From assembly GCA_902490355.1 (NCBI GenBank), contig CABUDN010000107.1, positions 1-9,600 on the forward strand: 9,600 nucleotides of DNA. Reading direction: 5' to 3'. How positions within the stretch are numbered: position 1 is the first letter of the stretch; each line of letters begins with the position of its first letter. Below the pieces are notes generated by a model. It searched no databases. It was not told where the DNA came from and saw only the letters and a program-made list of their open reading frames with translations. Of this stretch, positions 5,535 to 9,600 are shown piece by piece. The position numbers and the translations under genes are program-made. This DNA is from an uncultured Oscillibacter sp. (GTDB lineage Bacteria > Bacillota > Clostridia > Oscillospirales > Oscillospiraceae).

Positions 5535-8500
5535 GTGAACTTCTTCTGACATCCTCGGTGCTGATCGTGCTGTTGCTGATCCTGCGTCTGGCATTCCGCA
5601 GGGCCATCCCCTGCCGGGTCCAGTACGCCCTGTGGGCTCTGGTGCTGGTGCGGCTGCTGGTTCCGGTGAATCTGCCGGCGGTGGACTTCTCCGTGCTCAC
5701 TGCCGCCCAGGAGGTCAACACGCAGGTGGAGACCCAGCTCAACAGCCGGGAGGTCTATGTCCTGCCCCTGGACCGGACCCCGGCGGACACCATCCCCACC
5801 GCTCAGGATGTCCAGCCCGGTGAGACGGTTCCCACGGCGGAGTCCTTCGGCTATCCGGTCCTCTCCGACGACGGCCAGACTGTCACCCGGTACGCCGACA
5901 AATGGACCCTCTCTCAGGTCCTCACCGCGGTTTGGGCCGTGGGAGCCGCGGCCGCAGGGATCTTCTTCCTGGCAGTGAACCTGCGCTTTTGGCGCAAACT
6001 CTGCAAAGCGAGAATCCCTTACACCGTCTCGGGCTGCGGGCTTCCTGTCTATTTGGTAGAGGAGGGTCTTCCCTCCCCCTGCCTGTTCGGGCTCTTCCGT
6101 CCGGCCATCTATCTCACCCCCGCCGCGGCGGAGCCGGAACGGCTGCACCACGTGCTGCTCCACGAGCAGACCCATGCCCGGCAGGGAGATCCCATCTGGT
6201 CCGCTCTGCGGTGCGTGTGCCTGGCATTGTACTGGTTTGATCCCCTGGTGTGGGCGGCGGCCGCCGCTTCCCGGACAGACTGCGAACTTGCCTGCGACGA
6301 GCGGGTCCTGCGGGACCTGGGGCAGGAGGAGCGCCTGGCCTACGGCCGGACGCTGCTGGCCCTGATCCCGGTACGGCGCGCACCGGGCAGCACCCTGCTC
6401 TCCGCCACCACCATGACCAGCGGAAAGCGCCGCCTCAAGGACCGGATCACCCGCATCGCCAAAAGCCGCCAGACCGCAGGAGCGGCCGTGGTGCTTCTGG
6501 CCGTGGCGGTGACCGTGGTCTGCGCCGTCACCTTCACCGGCGCCCGGGACCGCAGTGCGGAATCCCGTTCTCTCACCGGCGACGAGCTGACCTATTTCAA
6601 TACGGAATTCTTCAACGGCAATGCCGGGAACTTCCACAACCAGTTCCTCTCGTGCCTATACGAGAGTCCGGCGGACATCGACCTCTTCGCCCTGCTCTAT
6701 GACGGCGTTCCGGAGGAATTTGCCCAGACCCAGCCCAGCGAAGCGGAGCTGCGTCAGGCCCTGGGAGACAAAGTGCAGGAAGGCCGGCAGTACTGCCGCC
6801 TCACCGCCGATGAGTTCGACACCCTGCTGCTGGACTATACCGGTCTCACTCTGCCGGAAACCAATCAGACGGACCTGGACGCCTTCACCTACGTGTCCGG
6901 TGAGGACGCCTACTACTGGACCACGGATCCGTCCAATTCCGCACCTCACACCGTGACCTTCACCGCCGGAGAGCGGGACGGCGACCTCGTTCGCCTGTAT
7001 TATCAGGACTTCCGCTTCGGCGGATACGGCTCCTTCTGCGTGACGCTGCGGGCCCAACCGGATGGCAGCTACTGGTTCGTCTCCCATCTCATTGCGGACT
7101 CCGCCGCCGTTCCCACGGCCTTCCCGGAGGGAGACGCGGTTCTGACGATTCCCCTGACCGGTCTGACCCCCTATCAGCCCCAGACCCTGGAGGTCACCCG
7201 GCATACCGGAGACCTAGCCGAGACGCCTCCGGACGTATGGACGGTCTATGACGCGTCCTTTGCCGTTTACCGCTCCACTGACGGCAATCTCTATGCCGCC
7301 GTGGCGTATGATACGGGGAAGGACGATCTGGGCGTCACGGCCTGGGACGTGGGATGCTTTTTCACCTTCCCCGAGGGAACCCAGGATGAGGAGGTCACCC
7401 TGTCCGACTTCTACGATCTCTTCGGCTGCTCCGGCGTGTCCATCACCTATCCCGACCACGACTCCAACCGCACGGTACATGATTACTACGCGCTCAGCGA
7501 TTCCGGCGATCCAATGCGTCTGGCCCGGGTCTACGGCACCGCTGCCGCCGTGGATCTGGACGGCGATGGGATGAAGGAACTGGCGGCATCGGAACAGTCC
7601 GACGCCCAGCTGATTTTCCAGCGGAACAATACCCTCTACGAGGTGGATCTGGCCCAGCGGCTGCTTTCCGCCTGGCCGGACATGCAGTACCAGAGTTTCG
7701 GCTTCTGGGACACCGCCAGCCGCTGCCTCCCCATGGAGGCCCAGGTTCCTCTGAACGCATCCGGCATCACTGTCACCGCTCGGCGCTGGATCTACTTTGA
7801 CGGGGAGACTCTGCAGCTCTACGCCGATCCCACCGTCTATACCGACCACGTAGCCCAATCCATCGACGTACCGGAGGCCGTGCTGGATGCGGCAAAAGCC
7901 CAGGCCCTGGCGGCCCTGGAGTACTGGCAGACCCAAACCGGCTCCCAGGCTCAATGGGACGACTGGCGGATCACGGACCTCTCTCCCGTCCCCCTGACCG
8001 AAGACCACACCGGCATCCATGTGGCGGCCTATCACCTGGACTGTGAGCTCCACACCACCACGCCGGAGCAAGTGGCCCTGGCCGGCGGAATGTATCTGCT
8101 GGAGGACGGCTGGATGGGCGGCGACAATACCATCCCCGCCTACCTGTTTTTCACCGTCGACCCCAATGACGGTTCCCTGACCTTCCTGCCCTGCACCCTG
8201 GCCAACGACGAGGGCCCCGACTCCCCCATGTTCTACGCCAAACTCTCCCTGGCGCTGCTGGATGCGGGCTATCTGGTCCCCAGTGTCATGCCGCCGGAGG
8301 ATCTCTATCACCTGTTCTACGTCCAGCCGGCGCAGCTGCTCAACAACCTGAGCCAGTATGACGACTGGGAGCAGACCGCAGCCGTCGAGAATCTGGTGAA
8401 CTACGCCACCTCCGGTGCCGCCGGAGAGGACGCCGGACTGTGGGAGGACAGCCTTGCCCGCCTGGAAGAGACCCAGTCGGAGCTGACCGCCGGCGGCGCG

Positions 8501-9451
8501 GCGCTGCAGGAACAGCTCCTGACCCTGGCGGGCGGCGGCGCACAGGAAGCCCCCTCTGCCCCGCCCACGGACACACAGCTTCACAACGCCATTCTGGAGC
8601 ACCGGCAATCCGCCACGTCCCACACATTTGACTACATCGCCGAAGCCCACCGGATTCTGGATCAGAAAGACGGCGGCAACACCTACACCTTTGATTTACA
8701 GATCGTCTCCTATTCCTATACCGTGCAGGATGGAAGCTGGACCGCCGACACCGGCGGCAGCTTCCCCGCCTCCCTCACCTTCACCTACCAAAACGGCGGC
8801 TGGGTGCTGACGGACTACTGGGAGCCTGCCGGCGGAGGCTCCTACGCCTCTGAGATCCGCAGCCGCTTCTCCGGCAAGGCCGCCCAGGCAATTCTCTCCG
8901 ATGAGGCCTCCTCCTGGGAAACGGACCTCAAGGCCCAGTGCGACGACACGGCGGTGCGCTACTTTGCCCAAACCACCGGCCAGGTGCCCGCCAAGACCTT
9001 CACCCCTGCCGACGTGGAATTTACCGATCAGGCTCTGACGGTCTCGCCCGACTCCATGAGCTACGAGGAGCGGCTGGCCTGGGCCCAGAACAGTGAATGG
9101 GACCCGGAGGGAGCGGGCTTCCAGTTCCTGCCCTTCGCCTACACCGAGGGAGAAGGCTGCATTGCCTGCGCGGGCTCCTGGGCCGGAACGCCCCACGCGG
9201 AGCAAAACGCCCTGATGATCCGCTTTGCCGACGGCACGCAGGCAGATCTGCCCCTGCCTTTGTCCTATGCCATGGGCGTGGCCCGGCCCGACTCCATGAC
9301 CTTCACCGGCGGCACCTTCGTCTATACCGTGGTCTTTTCTGACCAGCTGCTGGACAACGAGGGCCAGTCCCTGCTCCATCTGGCCGGAACTTACCGCTAC
9401 ACCGTGGACCTCGCGGCCAAGACCATCTCGCTGACGGTGGAACAGCCGTAA
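5531..9451 (+). CDS. M56 (BlaR1-type) membrane metalloprotease with giant ectodomain
   Basis: This 1306-residue sensor-protease partners the preceding repressor gene. Membrane segments are seen at about 4-22, 32-50, 128-150 and 316-336. Between the third and fourth lies the cytosolic gluzincin domain: HEQTH zinc site at 211-215, then WFDPLVW (235-241) and CELACDERVL (251-260), where Glu252 is the probable third ligand. A basic stretch (SGKRRLKDR, 297-305) precedes segment four, placing residues 341-1306 outside. This ectodomain is far larger than the roughly 250-residue penicillin sensor of BlaR1 and seems to hold several modules. At about 350-560 is a module with FFNGN and DIDLF that I recall from other Clostridia proteins. 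About 575-700 contains the calcium-loop-like DLDGDGMKEL. Regions 820-930 and 1015-1145 follow, the latter with a DYWEP segment common near the end of Clostridia M56 proteins. The tail, 1157-1306, looks beta-rich. None of the ten ectodomain lysines lies in SxxK, so beta-lactam sensing is unlikely. GGGAGGTG at 5516-5523 supports the start. Confidence 0.92.
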   Translation: MSELLLTSSVLIVLLLILRLAFRRAIPCRVQYALWALVLVRLLVPVNLPAVDFSVLTAAQEVNTQVETQLNSREVYVLPLDRTPADTIPTAQDVQPGETVPTAESFGYPVLSDDGQTVTRYADKWTLSQVLTAVWAVGAAAAGIFFLAVNLRFWRKLCKARIPYTVSGCGLPVYLVEEGLPSPCLFGLFRPAIYLTPAAAEPERLHHVLLHEQTHARQGDPIWSALRCVCLALYWFDPLVWAAAAASRTDCELACDERVLRDLGQEERLAYGRTLLALIPVRRAPGSTLLSATTMTSGKRRLKDRITRIAKSRQTAGAAVVLLAVAVTVVCAVTFTGARDRSAESRSLTGDELTYFNTEFFNGNAGNFHNQFLSCLYESPADIDLFALLYDGVPEEFAQTQPSEAELRQALGDKVQEGRQYCRLTADEFDTLLLDYTGLTLPETNQTDLDAFTYVSGEDAYYWTTDPSNSAPHTVTFTAGERDGDLVRLYYQDFRFGGYGSFCVTLRAQPDGSYWFVSHLIADSAAVPTAFPEGDAVLTIPLTGLTPYQPQTLEVTRHTGDLAETPPDVWTVYDASFAVYRSTDGNLYAAVAYDTGKDDLGVTAWDVGCFFTFPEGTQDEEVTLSDFYDLFGCSGVSITYPDHDSNRTVHDYYALSDSGDPMRLARVYGTAAAVDLDGDGMKELAASEQSDAQLIFQRNNTLYEVDLAQRLLSAWPDMQYQSFGFWDTASRCLPMEAQVPLNASGITVTARRWIYFDGETLQLYADPTVYTDHVAQSIDVPEAVLDAAKAQALAALEYWQTQTGSQAQWDDWRITDLSPVPLTEDHTGIHVAAYHLDCELHTTTPEQVALAGGMYLLEDGWMGGDNTIPAYLFFTVDPNDGSLTFLPCTLANDEGPDSPMFYAKLSLALLDAGYLVPSVMPPEDLYHLFYVQPAQLLNNLSQYDDWEQTAAVENLVNYATSGAAGEDAGLWEDSLARLEETQSELTAGGAALQEQLLTLAGGGAQEAPSAPPTDTQLHNAILEHRQSATSHTFDYIAEAHRILDQKDGGNTYTFDLQIVSYSYTVQDGSWTADTGGSFPASLTFTYQNGGWVLTDYWEPAGGGSYASEIRSRFSGKAAQAILSDEASSWETDLKAQCDDTAVRYFAQTTGQVPAKTFTPADVEFTDQALTVSPDSMSYEERLAWAQNSEWDPEGAGFQFLPFAYTEGEGCIACAGSWAGTPHAEQNALMIRFADGTQADLPLPLSYAMGVARPDSMTFTGGTFVYTVVFSDQLLDNEGQSLLHLAGTYRYTVDLAAKTISLTVEQP

Positions 9452-9467
9452 ATCCCTCTTCCCTTTT

Positions 9468-9499
9468 CCTCCCGCTTCGGGTATACTCGAGGCGGGAGG
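9468..9499 (+). promoter_or_regulatory. Hairpin between the M56 gene and the next gene
   Basis: CCTCCCGC (9468-9475) pairs with GCGGGAGG (9492-9499). The stem can be extended by TCG/CGA (9477-9479 with 9488-9490) around a loop near 9480-9487. No T-tract follows, so it is not a standard intrinsic terminator. Its right arm contains the GGGAGGA Shine-Dalgarno site of the downstream reading frame, so in RNA it could hide that site. The loop holds TATACT (9482-9487), a possible -10 box, but no good -35 is seen near 9459-9464. Its role is uncertain: a weak terminator, a translation-attenuating hairpin or a chance palindrome. Confidence 0.4.
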
Positions 9500-9508
9500 A
9501 ATGTATAT

Positions 9509-9600
9509 ATGGATCAATTGCTTTCCCTGGCGGCGCTGATTGTGTGTAAGACCCGTTTGGATGAAGCAGGAATAGGCGATGATACCATCGAAGAAATAGT
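9509..9600 (+). CDS. Hypothetical protein, 3' part outside the window
   Basis: An open frame starts at ATG 9509 and runs to the window end, giving 30 complete codons beginning MDQLLSLAALIVCKTRLDEA. GGAGG at 9495-9499 sits nine bases ahead of this ATG; the other ATG at 9501 is too close to the Shine-Dalgarno site. The first 13 residues are hydrophobic and the rest is acidic. I do not recognise the family. It lies 57 bases after the M56 stop on the same strand and could belong to the same transcript. Confidence 0.5.
   Translation, partial: MDQLLSLAALIVCKTRLDEAGIGDDTIEEI

Noticed and set aside
7214..8650. 478-codon open frame on the minus strand opposite the M56 gene
   Set aside because: It is a shadow of the M56 coding sequence: low complexity, Gly/Val rich and without a recognised motif. 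The frames at 5417-6637, 6656-7204 and 8696-9517 on the same strand are rejected for the same reason.
6551..9448. Penicillin-binding sensor domain as in BlaR1/MecR1
   Set aside because: No SxxK is present at any of the ten lysines of the ectodomain, and I see no sequence resembling the class D beta-lactamase fold.

Overview
The window looks like the end of an Illumina-assembled contig from a GC-rich member of the Bacillota, probably Clostridia and possibly close to Oscillospiraceae. This placement is inference. It rests on Shine-Dalgarno sites of the AGGAGG type, TTGACA/TATAAT-type promoters, a PcrA helicase, a BlaI/M56 pair, GC-rich codon use and several proteins of Clostridia style. The first 47 bases are not genomic: they match the Illumina TruSeq universal (P5/read 1) adapter, and true sequence starts at about base 48.

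Bases 48-2390 form a plus-strand gene run. It contains a 5'-truncated HpcH/HpaI-family class II aldolase, a pentapeptide-repeat protein made of 31 unbroken pentads with cysteines in register, and a cytosolic-looking transglutaminase-fold protein with an intact Cys-His-Asp triad. The spacers are 2 and 22 bases, so co-transcription is likely. The run ends at a strong intrinsic terminator (13-bp perfect stem plus T-tract) that can also serve the convergent gene on the other strand.

Bases 2445-4982 on the minus strand encode PcrA/UvrD helicase. All helicase motifs are present, with about 41 extra residues after the Walker A region and a glycine-rich linker before the C-terminal domain. Its promoter lies back to back with the next promoter in the 4983-5156 intergenic region.

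Bases 5157-9451 on the plus strand form a two-gene sensory operon: a BlaI/MecI-type repressor and, overlapping it by four bases (ATGA), an M56 (BlaR1-type) membrane metalloprotease. The promoter has a perfect -35, a 17-base spacer and an extended -10. It is bracketed by two inverted copies of a 16-base dyad, which are very probably the repressor's own operators. The M56 protein has the usual four membrane segments and an HEQTH zinc site, but carries about 965 residues outside the membrane and no SxxK penicillin-acylation motif. The likely scheme is that the ectodomain senses an unknown cue, the cytosolic protease domain leads to inactivation of the repressor, and the operon plus any other genes with the dyad are derepressed. 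No beta-lactamase or other obvious target is in the window.

Bases 9452-9508 hold a hairpin whose right arm contains the Shine-Dalgarno site of a further small gene, cut off by the window end at base 9600. No stretch above 300 bases lacks a gene.
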